Shown: piece after piece, positions 25,976 to 33,679 of the stretch
Position numbering within the stretch: the stretch's first letter is position 1
How the letters are laid out: the number at the start of each line of letters is the position of its first letter
NCBI GenBank assembly: GCA_964534275.1
Contig: CAZHQG010000004.1
Span: 62,001 to 126,000, forward strand
Length of the DNA: 64,000 nt
From: HRBIN30 sp964534275
GTDB lineage: Bacteria > Desulfobacterota > Binatia > HRBIN30
Reading direction: 5' to 3'
The notes under the pieces: model-generated
Database searches by the model: none
The model's input: the letters and a program-made list of their open reading frames with translations, nothing else
What the model was told of the DNA's origin: nothing
Translations under genes and position numbers: made by a program

Positions 25976-27399
25976 GCCTCAGGTTGCTGGTGGTCGACGA
26001 CGAGCCCAGCACGCGTTTCGGAGTGCGCGAGTTCTTCGCGGCACGCGGGTGGACGGTGCTGGAGGCAAGTTCGGCAGCAGAATTCTGGGAGCGACTCGAA
26101 GACTTCCGGCCAGACGTGGTTGTCCTCGACTACCGCCTGCCTGATGCAACCGCACTGGATCTCCTACCTCCGCTTCGCGAACGATTCCCGCACCTGCCAG
26201 CGATCATCCTCACTGGGTTCGGTTCCATCGACCTTGCCGTTCGCGCAATGCAGTGTGGCGCTAGTCAATTTTTGACGAAGCCGGTCAATCTTCCAGCCCT
26301 TGCCGACTTGATCGAACGCATCGATCAGGAACAACGCGTGTCGCGCGCGTGGCTGGCTACGCAACAAAAGGAAAAGCGATCTTCGCCGGATCCTTTTCTC
26401 GGCCAAAGTCGAGTGGTCCGGCAACTCGAGACCCAAGCGCGAAGAGTCGCTGCCGCGGATTTGCCAGTGTTGCTGTGCGGAGAGACAGGAACGGGCAAGG
26501 GTGTCCTGGCTCGGTGGCTTCACAATCACAGCCGCCGTGCGAGCCAGCCGTTCGTAGATGTGAACTGTGCGGCGCTGGGCGGAGAACTGCTGCAATCCGA
26601 GCTGTTCGGCCACGAAAAAGGGGCGTTCACGGGAGCACTGGAACGCAAGCCAGGTTTGCTCGAGTTGGCGCATGGAGGAACGCTGTTCCTCGACGAAATC
26701 GGCGACATGGAGATTCCAGTGCAAGCGAAGTTACTCAAAGTCGTCGAGGAGCAGCGCTTCCGCCGCCTGGGCGGAGTTGTGGATTTGAAGGTCGATGTCC
26801 GGGTGATCAGCGCCACCCATCACGACCTCGAGCAAGCCGTGGAGCGAAGGGCATTTCGTTCCGATCTGTACTACCGCATCGCCACAGTGGTGCTGCGATT
26901 GCCGCCATTGCGAGAAAGAAAAGAAGATATCCCGCTACTAGCAGCCGCGTTGCTTAGGCAGCTGCCGCCGGGACCGAGGGGCGGTTCTTGGCAACTTTCT
27001 CCCGACGGCATCGACGCGTTGGTGGCTTACGATTGGCCGGGGAACATTCGCGAACTTCGCAACGTATTGGAACGCGCGACTCTGCTGGCCGAGGGTTCGA
27101 CCGTGACCGCTCAGCACCTGGCGTTTACAACTCGGGCAAATGAGCCGGCTTCGAAAAGAACAGGCGAGATCGAGTTACCGTTGCCCCTTGCCGAAGTGGA
27201 AAAGCGACACATTCTGCGCGTGCTCGAAGCCGTCGATGGTGATGTTGCGCGAGCCGCGGAGTGGCTTGGTGTGCCTCGGAGCACTCTTTATCAGCGCTTG
27301 CAAAGGTACGGTGTGCGTTCGGCCGGAAAGAAATTGGGTGGGTCTAAAAAGCGGGGAAGCTCGCTAGACTCTGCGGGCGGGTCGTCCAGAAGCAGCTGA
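25972..27399 (+). CDS. sigma-54-dependent response regulator (NtrC family)
   Basis: 475 residues. Receiver domain 1-115 has Asp9/Asp10, phosphoacceptor Asp53 (VLDYRLP), Thr81 and Lys103. The AAA+ domain has Walker A GETGTGKG (170-177), the sigma-54 contact loop GAFTGA (217-222) and Walker B GGTLFLDE (235-242), so it should activate sigma-54 polymerase. A Fis-type helix-turn-helix (ARAAEWLGVPRSTLYQRLQRYG) and a basic Ser/Lys tail end the protein. Start overlaps the kinase stop. A -24/-12 promoter lies 83 bases past its stop, a likely target. Confidence 0.95.
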   Translation: MSLRLLVVDDEPSTRFGVREFFAARGWTVLEASSAAEFWERLEDFRPDVVVLDYRLPDATALDLLPPLRERFPHLPAIILTGFGSIDLAVRAMQCGASQFLTKPVNLPALADLIERIDQEQRVSRAWLATQQKEKRSSPDPFLGQSRVVRQLETQARRVAAADLPVLLCGETGTGKGVLARWLHNHSRRASQPFVDVNCAALGGELLQSELFGHEKGAFTGALERKPGLLELAHGGTLFLDEIGDMEIPVQAKLLKVVEEQRFRRLGGVVDLKVDVRVISATHHDLEQAVERRAFRSDLYYRIATVVLRLPPLRERKEDIPLLAAALLRQLPPGPRGGSWQLSPDGIDALVAYDWPGNIRELRNVLERATLLAEGSTVTAQHLAFTTRANEPASKRTGEIELPLPLAEVEKRHILRVLEAVDGDVARAAEWLGVPRSTLYQRLQRYGVRSAGKKLGGSKKRGSSLDSAGGSSRSS

Positions 27400-27481
27400 G
27401 GCTTCGGTCTGGATTCCAGAATCGAGAACGCGAAAGCGATCGAACCCGGGGATCGGGCGCCCCACTGACTGGACGCTCGTG

Positions 27482-27497
27482 TGGCACGGTTGTCGCT
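27482..27497 (+). promoter_or_regulatory. candidate sigma-54 (-24/-12) promoter
   Basis: TGGCACGGTTGTCGCT: the -24 element TGGCACG is exact, GG and GC are separated by the required ten bases, and the -12 element TCGCT differs from TTGCW at one base. The start would fall near 27508, seven bases before the ATG at 27515. A 12-bp palindrome GATTCCAGAATC lies at 27412-27423, a possible activator site. Confidence 0.6.
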
Positions 27498-27514
27498 TTT
27501 CCATCGCCGCGAAT

Positions 27515-27973
27515 ATGGAAGCATTCAGCGAACAGTACACAGTCCTAATTGCGGCCCCGCCTTGTAGTGTCACAGGGGAGTTGACGCGGAATCTGGTTCG
27601 GAACGGGCTCAAAGTATCCGTAGCGTACTCAGTTCAGCAGGCATTTGCTCGGATCGACTTGCACCCGTACAACGTGATCGTCGGACACCGGCGCATCGAC
27701 CGCGACCGGCCGGCTGCGTTCGGGGAGCTCGTTAATTTCGTGAGACGGCGGCGACCGAAAGCCGCATTGGTGGAAGTCGCGGGTTGTCCAGTACCTCCCG
27801 AAGAGAATCCTTGCGATTCCTCGGAGCTTCGCGTTCGACTCGTGGGCGACTCATCGGGGCCGAACTCCCCTGCTGGCGAAGCGGTTTGTCGACTGATTGT
27901 CGCGGCACTGAGCGAGAACGACGGCACTTCAACCACTGACAAAAGCGGAGCCGGGAAGGCGGTCTCTTCGTGA
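27515..27973 (+). CDS. degenerate receiver-domain protein (pseudo-receiver)
   Basis: About 152 residues (ATG 27515; a GTG at 27479 would add 12). The first ~90 residues follow the receiver fold, YTVLIAAPP ... NLVRNGLKVSVAYSVQQAFARI ... YNVIVGHRRID ... RRRRPKAALVEVAG, but Pro15-Pro16 replace the acidic pair and His58 stands where the phosphoacceptor Asp should be; no Thr or Lys switch is visible. It cannot be phosphorylated in the usual way and may act as a protein-binding module. The tail is Ser/Gly-rich. It overlaps the next receiver gene by four bases. Domain assignment is inference from pattern, not a search. Confidence 0.6.
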   Translation: MEAFSEQYTVLIAAPPCSVTGELTRNLVRNGLKVSVAYSVQQAFARIDLHPYNVIVGHRRIDRDRPAAFGELVNFVRRRRPKAALVEVAGCPVPPEENPCDSSELRVRLVGDSSGPNSPAGEAVCRLIVAALSENDGTSTTDKSGAGKAVSS

Positions 27974-28392
27974 GTCGCCTTCTCCTCGTCGACGACTCCT
28001 TTGCTGCGCGGTTCGGCGTGAGACGGGCATTGCACGACATGGGCTACGTCGTGGACGAGGCTACGACCCTAACTGAAACCCTGGAGTTGCTGGCGAGCGC
28101 AAAATACGACGGCATGGTTCTCGATTGGTCCCTGACACCCTTCGGGAACGAAGGGGAACGTGTCCTCCAGGAACTTGGGCGCCTGCCCCGCGCGCGCAGG
28201 CCAGTGGTGGTAGTGGTGACCGCCATCGACGACCCCGGAGTGGAATCTCGGGCGCTCGCGCTGGGTGCACGCCGAGTGTTCGTGAAACCCGTTAGTGTCG
28301 AGATCCTCGCTGCTTGGCTTCCGAAGCCTAAGCGGCGTCCGAAAGCGCCAGTGGAGCCGAAACGAAAACAACGAAAGCGGAGGAGCAAGTGA
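27970..28392 (+). CDS. single-domain response regulator
   Basis: 140 residues with GTG start. Canonical receiver: Asp8-Asp9 (LLLVDDS), phosphoacceptor Asp52 (MVLDWSL), Thr84 and Lys106 (VFVKPVS). After the domain there is only a basic tail (PKPKRRPKAPVEPKRKQRKRR), no output domain, so it acts by protein contact or possibly through the charged tail. GTGA overlap with the gene before and a four-base overlap with the kinase after show tight translational coupling. Confidence 0.9.
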   Translation: MSRLLLVDDSFAARFGVRRALHDMGYVVDEATTLTETLELLASAKYDGMVLDWSLTPFGNEGERVLQELGRLPRARRPVVVVVTAIDDPGVESRALALGARRVFVKPVSVEILAAWLPKPKRRPKAPVEPKRKQRKRRSK

Positions 28393-29219
28393 CCAACGAC
28401 GGAAGCTCCACCGATCGACCGGGCTTACAGGACGGTACGAACAGGGCCGAACAAGCTCAAGAAGCGCATTCAGGCGCAGGTTCCGCGACAATGTCCGAGC
28501 AGCAGCCCCTCCCTCTGTCAGACCCGCAAGAAGAACTCCGTCGACTCCAGGAGGAGTTCGACTTTTTTCTTTGCGCGGTAGCACACGACCTGCGTGCTCC
28601 TTTGCGCCATATCGAAGGTTTTGGGCAGTTAATCAAAAGCCGAGTGTCCCCCAGGGACGCCGACCTCGTCCCGTTTGTCGATGGACTATTGGCTGCGGCG
28701 CATGGCATGCGGGAACTCTTGGAGGCTCTTCTCCAGATGTGCCGCGTCACCCAAATGCCCTTGACGCGCGAACCAGTAGAAATGATCCCCTTGGTGCAGA
28801 GGGTCGTTGGCGAATTGCAAAAGCGGTCGCCCGGCCGACAAGTCCGCGTCGTGTTTCGGGGGCGGTTGATCGTCGCGACCGACCGGAATCTATTGTACTT
28901 ACTACTTCGGACGCTTTTGGAGAATGCGTGGAAGTACTCGCGTGCTACTTCGCCAACGATCATCGAACTGGGCGAAGAGCAGTTACGCAGCACCCGTGTC
29001 TTCTATGCACGAGACAACGGGGTGGGCTTTCCTTCAGACCGTGCGGAAGAGTTGTTCAAGCCGTTTTCTAGGCTGCACGCCGGCATCGGATTCGAGGGGA
29101 CGGGGCTCGGTTTGACCTTGGCACGCCGCATCGTCACGCGATTGGGCGGGACTCTGTGGGCCGAGGGCGCCCCCGCAAAAGGTGCCTGTTTTTACTTCAC
29201 CCTCGAGGAAGGGAAGTAG
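28389..29219 (+). CDS. soluble sensor histidine kinase
   Basis: 276 residues, GTG start. A ~50-residue polar N-terminus and short coil (EELRRLQEEFDFF) lead directly into the kinase core: H-box VAHDLRAPLRHIEGFG with His66, N-box LLENAWKYSRA, DNGVGF and EGTGLGLTLARRI. The H-box is of the phytochrome-kinase type. There is no separate input domain, so input must come by protein contact, perhaps from the receiver proteins encoded immediately upstream. Last gene of the coupled unit. Confidence 0.9.
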   Translation: MTNDGSSTDRPGLQDGTNRAEQAQEAHSGAGSATMSEQQPLPLSDPQEELRRLQEEFDFFLCAVAHDLRAPLRHIEGFGQLIKSRVSPRDADLVPFVDGLLAAAHGMRELLEALLQMCRVTQMPLTREPVEMIPLVQRVVGELQKRSPGRQVRVVFRGRLIVATDRNLLYLLLRTLLENAWKYSRATSPTIIELGEEQLRSTRVFYARDNGVGFPSDRAEELFKPFSRLHAGIGFEGTGLGLTLARRIVTRLGGTLWAEGAPAKGACFYFTLEEGK

Positions 29220-29439
29220 TTGCCGTTTGTCTCTGGAGGGCCTCCCTGATGCGCTCTCTCCACGCACCACGCGGCGAAATCGCCACGGAGGAGGTAGAGG
29301 GCGCAACCACTTCGGGAAAGTCTTTGTGGCTGCCTTGAGGCACAGGTTCGAAGTGGGGGCGTCGCCCTGGGATCCGCGCGTGAAGTCGTGGCGCCTGAGA
29401 CATGTACCGGATGCGCCTCAGAATCACCCGCGTGACGAA

Positions 29440-31272
29440 TCATCCGGAGGGCGAGGCGCCGGTATTCGGGAGCACTGCGTCAGAGGGCGACGTTGCCGGA
29501 GTCGGGCGCACATTGCGCACGGCCACACGGGTCGCATCACGGGCGATGATCTCGTACGGTCCAGGCAGTGCTCGATCTAAGTCCTCCGGGGGCGAAAGCG
29601 GGTCGGAGACCCAAACCACGGGGCGCTCGTGCCACCAGCGGCGCAAGGTGGCATCGTCGATGAACAAGCGCTCTGCATGTGGCTGCAAGTAAGTCGGCAA
29701 CACGTACCCGCCGGGCGGCAGAATCTCCACGCGCTTGCGGAGGTAATAATTCAGCCCGGCGCAAGTTTGGTACTCTTCGGGAGCTTGGTACACCACGGTT
29801 GCTCGCTGTTCGCGAACGTAACGCTCGATCTGCAAGGCCAGAGAGAAGCTCGAATTGTTTGGTGCCATTAGGACGAGCCCTTCGCAAAACAACGGTACGA
29901 TAGCGGCAAATGTCGCCATGATTGGCACCGGCGCCCACTTCCCCGCCCCGCGCCACCACAACAGGAGGGCGAGAACGCCTGCCAAACTGAAACCCCCGAA
30001 AACACGAACTGCCAGATCGACGAACGCGGTATTAGGCGACAACCACTCTTGTTCGTGGATGAGTCGCGGTACGACCCACAAGCCGTTTGCAAACACAAAG
30101 GCCAGAAAGACCCAGTGCGCCCAGGTGATTTGCTGCCAGCGACCCACGCTAAATCGATCGCTGCTGCTTAGGTGGGCTGCAATCAGCATTGCGAGCGGGG
30201 GTAATGCCGGCAGGGAGTAGTGCTCCAGCCGCGAGGTTGCGGCAGAAAAGAGGGCCAGCACGGCTACCAGCCACGACACTGTCAACGCAAAGACGCCCCT
30301 AGCTTCCCGGCTTTGCGCTTCTCGCCATCGGACTACTCCGCCGACAAACGCCAACGGAGCGAAGACAGTCCAAGGAAACACACGCATCGCGAAAGCCGCC
30401 CAAAACATTGGCAGGGAGATCGGATTGGAGTCGCGCGGGAACTTCTTGTCGAAGAAAAACAAGAGATGCTGATTGATCACGTAATCCCACAGGAAGCCCT
30501 CGTGAATTAGGCTCATTGCCACGTGCCACGGTCCGACCAGCGCAAGCAAAAGCCACCAAGCTCGGGGATGAAAAAAGAATCGAAGCTCCGAAAGCTGGCG
30601 TCGGCTCGCGAGCAACACCAGGAGGGAAAACCCTGGGAACACCAGGCCCAGCATGCCCTTCGAGAGAAGCCCCAAGGACAACCCGACCTGCCACAGCGCC
30701 AACGGGGGCGACCAACGTTTGAGCCGCTGCTCAGGGTTTTGGAAGAGAAGCCATAACGCGAACATGGAGAGAGTCAGGCCGAGCACGAGCCACAGGTCTG
30801 GGCGCACCTCGTGTGTTTCCACGAAAAATCCCCCCATGGACGCGAGGATTCCGCCTGCCAAGCAGCCACCGAGGGGCCCGAGCGCCTTCCATCCCCACAC
30901 GACGATCGCCAGCACCGTAAGCCAGCCGGCAATCGCACCCGGAAGCCTGGCGGCTGCCTCATGAATGCCCCAAAATTCGTAGACCGTGGCAATTGCCCAG
31001 TAAGAAAACGGGGGTTTGTTCAAGAACAGCACGTAGTTCAGTTGCGGGCTCAGCCAGTCGCCAGACTCGGTCATTTCCCGCGCGACTTCCGCGTACTGTG
31101 CCTCGTTAGGGTCGTCCAGCAGGGGAAAGCTGCCTAAGCGATGCGTGAAGGCCCAGCCGCTGACGGCCAACACTGTGAGCGCACCCAGCACTGGCCACAG
31201 GGATCCGAACCGAATGCCAGCGAAGAGTGTCGCGCCGACACGACCAATCAGGGAATCTTTCCTGGAACTCAT
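29440..31272 (-). CDS. ArnT-like glycosyltransferase (family 39)
   Basis: 610-residue polytopic inner-membrane enzyme that moves a sugar from a polyprenyl-phosphate carrier onto lipid A or another periplasmic acceptor. The N-terminus has FPLLDDPNEAQYAEVAREM, the catalytic acidic motif of the ArnT/PMT class, then FLNKPPFSYWAIA and about ten further TM segments; the last ~140 residues are a soluble periplasmic domain. Full length for the family, in contrast to the broken relative at 11229-11763. Sugar and acceptor unknown; no polyprenyl-phosphate sugar synthase is beside it. Confidence 0.88.
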   Translation of the reverse strand: MSSRKDSLIGRVGATLFAGIRFGSLWPVLGALTVLAVSGWAFTHRLGSFPLLDDPNEAQYAEVAREMTESGDWLSPQLNYVLFLNKPPFSYWAIATVYEFWGIHEAAARLPGAIAGWLTVLAIVVWGWKALGPLGGCLAGGILASMGGFFVETHEVRPDLWLVLGLTLSMFALWLLFQNPEQRLKRWSPPLALWQVGLSLGLLSKGMLGLVFPGFSLLVLLASRRQLSELRFFFHPRAWWLLLALVGPWHVAMSLIHEGFLWDYVINQHLLFFFDKKFPRDSNPISLPMFWAAFAMRVFPWTVFAPLAFVGGVVRWREAQSREARGVFALTVSWLVAVLALFSAATSRLEHYSLPALPPLAMLIAAHLSSSDRFSVGRWQQITWAHWVFLAFVFANGLWVVPRLIHEQEWLSPNTAFVDLAVRVFGGFSLAGVLALLLWWRGAGKWAPVPIMATFAAIVPLFCEGLVLMAPNNSSFSLALQIERYVREQRATVVYQAPEEYQTCAGLNYYLRKRVEILPPGGYVLPTYLQPHAERLFIDDATLRRWWHERPVVWVSDPLSPPEDLDRALPGPYEIIARDATRVAVRNVRPTPATSPSDAVLPNTGASPSG

Positions 31273-31437
31273 GCCCGTCTCGAAACTAAAACGCCCCGTC
31301 TAGCGAGAACCACGAGATTTTCCAAACCGGACTCGCCAGCCGGTTCGACTCCAGCCGAGGGTTGTCACAGTGGTCTCTAGAATATCGGTTCACTTCGGAA
31401 TACCGCGCCGGTGACCTCCCTTGCGCGCTCCCCGAGC

Positions 31438-31602
31438 AGCCCGTTGAAGAAGTGGCTCACTGATGCACCCGAGGTTGCGCGGCAAGGGCGAAAAATTTTT
31501 CGCCCTTATCGCTGTCTGTAGCCAAGGAGAGTGAAAACCCCCGTAAAGGCCCCCATCTCCGCATCACGGCCCCACCCGCGATGCCCCCTCTTTCAACGGG
31601 CT
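31438..31602. mobile_element. MITE-like element
   Basis: Exact 11-bp terminal inverted repeats AGCCCGTTGAA (31438-31448) and TTCAACGGGCT (31592-31602) bound a 165-bp non-coding segment containing a 24-bp perfect palindrome. The ends resemble those of small elements mobilised by transposases in related genomes. No transposase and no obvious target duplication are visible, so the call is structural only. Confidence 0.45.
31484..31507. repeat. 24-bp perfect palindrome
   Basis: AAGGGCGAAAAA followed directly by its complement TTTTTCGCCCTT. With the A5/T5 centre it could form a hairpin or a protein-binding site; it sits in the middle of the MITE-like element. Confidence 0.8.
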
Positions 31603-31613
31603 AGGTCCTGTCC

Positions 31614-31668
31614 GCCGGGAGTGGGTGCGTGAGTGCCCCAGGGAGTTGCGGGGTGTGTCTTGGCGTTT
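31614..31668 (+). repeat. 55-nt direct repeat, copy 1
   Basis: Begins GCCGGGAGTGGGTGCGTG and ends TGTCTTGGCGTTT; the last base abuts the N gap. Identical to the copy at 31769-31823. Confidence 0.85.
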
Positions 31669-31768
31669 NNNNNNNNNNNNNNNNNNNNNNNNNNNNNNNN
31701 NNNNNNNNNNNNNNNNNNNNNNNNNNNNNNNNNNNNNNNNNNNNNNNNNNNNNNNNNNNNNNNNNNNN
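31669..31768. other. assembly gap (100 N)
   Basis: Exactly 100 N, the usual placeholder for a gap of unknown size, flanked by identical 55-nt repeats. The true sequence is probably a tandem array that the assembler could not cross. Confidence 0.95.
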
Positions 31769-31823
31769 GCCGGGAGTGGGTGCGTGAGTGCCCCAGGGAG
31801 TTGCGGGGTGTGTCTTGGCGTTT
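31769..31823 (+). repeat. 55-nt direct repeat, copy 2
   Basis: Same 55 bases as copy 1, starting on the first base after the gap, then unique sequence CGCTCGGTGGCG. Confidence 0.85.
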
Positions 31824-31955
31824 CGCTCGGTGGCGTCGACTGAAACCGATGAAGCCGCACGATCGCTCGGCCTTGTGCTCGGTGTGGTTGGTGGTCCGAC
31901 CGGCGATGCGGTTTGCCGATTTGGGGGGAGAGCAGCGTAGCGCAAGCGCAAAAAT

Positions 31956-32741
31956 CTAATGTGCTTGTGTGCTGCGCAGACGTCGGACCCTCTCCACGAG
32001 CGCCGGCACCGCTTCACCGGCTGGAGCCCGCAGCACAACGTGGCAGTAAGGGGTTAGTTCGGTTTCGTAGGGATTGACCTCCACCAGTCGGCCGCCGCGC
32101 TGATGTACTTCGAAAGCAAAACCAGCCGCAGGATACACGGTGGCCGAGGTGCCAATCACAAGCATGCAATCTGCGCGCGCTGCTTCTGCCTGGCAGCGAG
32201 CGAGGACGTCCGCGGGGATCGGCTCGCCAAAGGACACGGTGTCGCTTTTGAGCAAGCCGCCGCACTCCGGGCAAAGGGGAGGTAACTGGCTCAAGTCGAC
32301 TTCGTCTTTTGGTGTCCGGCGCATGCAACCCAGGCAGCGCACGAGCAAGGCGTTGCCGTGAATCTCTGCAAGGAATTCGCTGCCGGCACGGCGGTGCAAA
32401 TTGTCGATGTTTTGGGTGATCGTGCAGCGGAGAATTCCCATGCGTTCGAGCTCTACGAGACCCAAGTGGCCAGGGTTGGGTTTCGCCCGCAAAAGTGTGT
32501 CCCACAACTCGCGCATGGGTCCGGTGGGGTTCAGCCGTTCCTCCCAAGCCTTTTTCGGATCGGCAAGGAACCGTTGGAAACCGTTTAGGGGTGGCTCTCC
32601 GTACTTGGTCCATAATCCCCCAGGACCTCGAAAAGGCGGAATTCCGCTTTCCACGGACAGTCCTGCGCCGGTCAACGCGACCACATAGCGTGCTTCGAGA
32701 AGAAGTTGTGCCGCTTGTTCCAACAGATGCTCGCTGATCAT
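31956..32741 (-). CDS. cobB: NAD-dependent protein deacylase, SIR2 family
   Basis: 261 residues. Removes acyl groups from lysine using NAD. Motifs are complete: TGAGLSVESGIPPFRG, TQNIDNLHRRAG, catalytic His in EIHGN, the zinc site Cys pairs CLGC and CPEC, and VIGTSATVYPA. The fold is of the bacterial cobB class. No partner gene is evident; an unresolved repeat lies just beyond its 3' end and a secreted-protein gene is divergent upstream. Confidence 0.95.
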   Translation of the reverse strand: MISEHLLEQAAQLLLEARYVVALTGAGLSVESGIPPFRGPGGLWTKYGEPPLNGFQRFLADPKKAWEERLNPTGPMRELWDTLLRAKPNPGHLGLVELERMGILRCTITQNIDNLHRRAGSEFLAEIHGNALLVRCLGCMRRTPKDEVDLSQLPPLCPECGGLLKSDTVSFGEPIPADVLARCQAEAARADCMLVIGTSATVYPAAGFAFEVHQRGGRLVEVNPYETELTPYCHVVLRAPAGEAVPALVERVRRLRSTQAH

Positions 32742-32822
32742 CGCATCCAGCTCCCCTGGATTGAGCGCTTACCGAATGTGCACTATACGCACAAGCTTCG
32801 AAAGCCAAGGTGGAGGAAGACG

Positions 32823-33356
32823 ATGGACGTACGCTGGCGGATCGTGGTTGCGATGTGTGCAGGCGTGGCTGCGTTGGTTGGCCCGGTGTGGGCACGTGAT
32901 CCGGTACCGGTGCGCGACAAGGATGGCAAAGTGTGGGCCGAGGTGGTCGTGTGCAACGACTGCCAATCCCCAGGTCAGAGTGGCTGTTACGAAGGTGCCG
33001 AGAATGGGTGGTTGAATGGGCGCCCCTGCGGCAAGTGTTTCGTGGATAAGAATTTCGGCAAGGTGGTGATGATTCCCTACGACTTGCAAATTGTCGGCAC
33101 GCTGGTGGACGATAAAGGCGAGCCCGTGAAGGATCGCTTCGTGAAGCTGTTCGTTCAAAACGGATGGGGCCATCGCACGCGCACCCAGAACAATGGCCAA
33201 TTTCGCATCATGACCGGAGCCACAGGGGACCGAAAGTCGTCGGATCCGATCGTAGTCGATGTTGGGAAACTGGTAGACCAGCAAAAGAACGCGGAGGACC
33301 GTTACTTCGCGCTGTTCCTGCTCGCCCCCGATCACACTCCTTGTCCAGCTCCCTGA
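32823..33356 (+). CDS. secreted Cys-rich protein with carboxypeptidase-regulatory-like domain
   Basis: 177 residues, exported: signal peptide WRIVVAMCAGVAALVGPVWA. The mature start holds a compact Cys cluster (VCNDCQSPGQSGCYEG ... RPCGKCFVDK, six Cys) that may bind metal or form disulfides. Then VGTLVDDKGEPVKDRFVKLF ... TRTQNNGQFRIMTG resembles the carboxypeptidase-regulatory (beta-sandwich) fold. The ATG at 32823 follows GGAGGAAG; the open frame upstream overlaps the sirtuin 5' end and is not used. Function not recognised. Confidence 0.65.
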   Translation: MDVRWRIVVAMCAGVAALVGPVWARDPVPVRDKDGKVWAEVVVCNDCQSPGQSGCYEGAENGWLNGRPCGKCFVDKNFGKVVMIPYDLQIVGTLVDDKGEPVKDRFVKLFVQNGWGHRTRTQNNGQFRIMTGATGDRKSSDPIVVDVGKLVDQQKNAEDRYFALFLLAPDHTPCPAP

Positions 33357-33679
33357 GCCAACATCCTTGGGCCAGTTGCCTTAGTGGGAGCTGACCTCTC
33401 TGTGGCGGAAGGCTGCCAGCAAGCCGGTATTCTGAAATGAACACCTGGCAGTGAGCCGCAATGCTGGCCGATTGATTGGTCCTCTCGTTTTGCGACGGCA
33501 GAAGTTGCGGTGCCGCTACGGTTGCGGTCGGGTTTTTTGTGCGCGCGGTTTTTCGGTTGTTGAGGCCACTCCGGTTTGCATGGCTGTTGGTCCTTCGTCT
33601 CGTCCAACGGACATGACGAAGACGCGGTAGGTTCTCGCTTGCTTGGGGTCTCTTCGAGGGCGTACACTGGCGTTACGCC
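33357..33679. other. intergenic region, nothing recognised
   Basis: 323 bases between the secreted Cys-rich protein and the hybrid kinase. No convincing gene, terminator or promoter; a GC-rich stretch followed by GGGTTTTTTG near 33530 lacks a clean stem. Confidence 0.4.

Noticed and set aside
31335..31360. GGTTCGACTCC resembling a tRNA T-loop
   Set aside because: No pairing stem on either side and no acceptor or anticodon arm; a similar string at 24674 fails the same way.
31614..31823. Possible CRISPR array around the N gap
   Set aside because: Only two repeat copies are visible, 55 nt is longer than usual repeats, no spacers can be seen and no cas genes are nearby.
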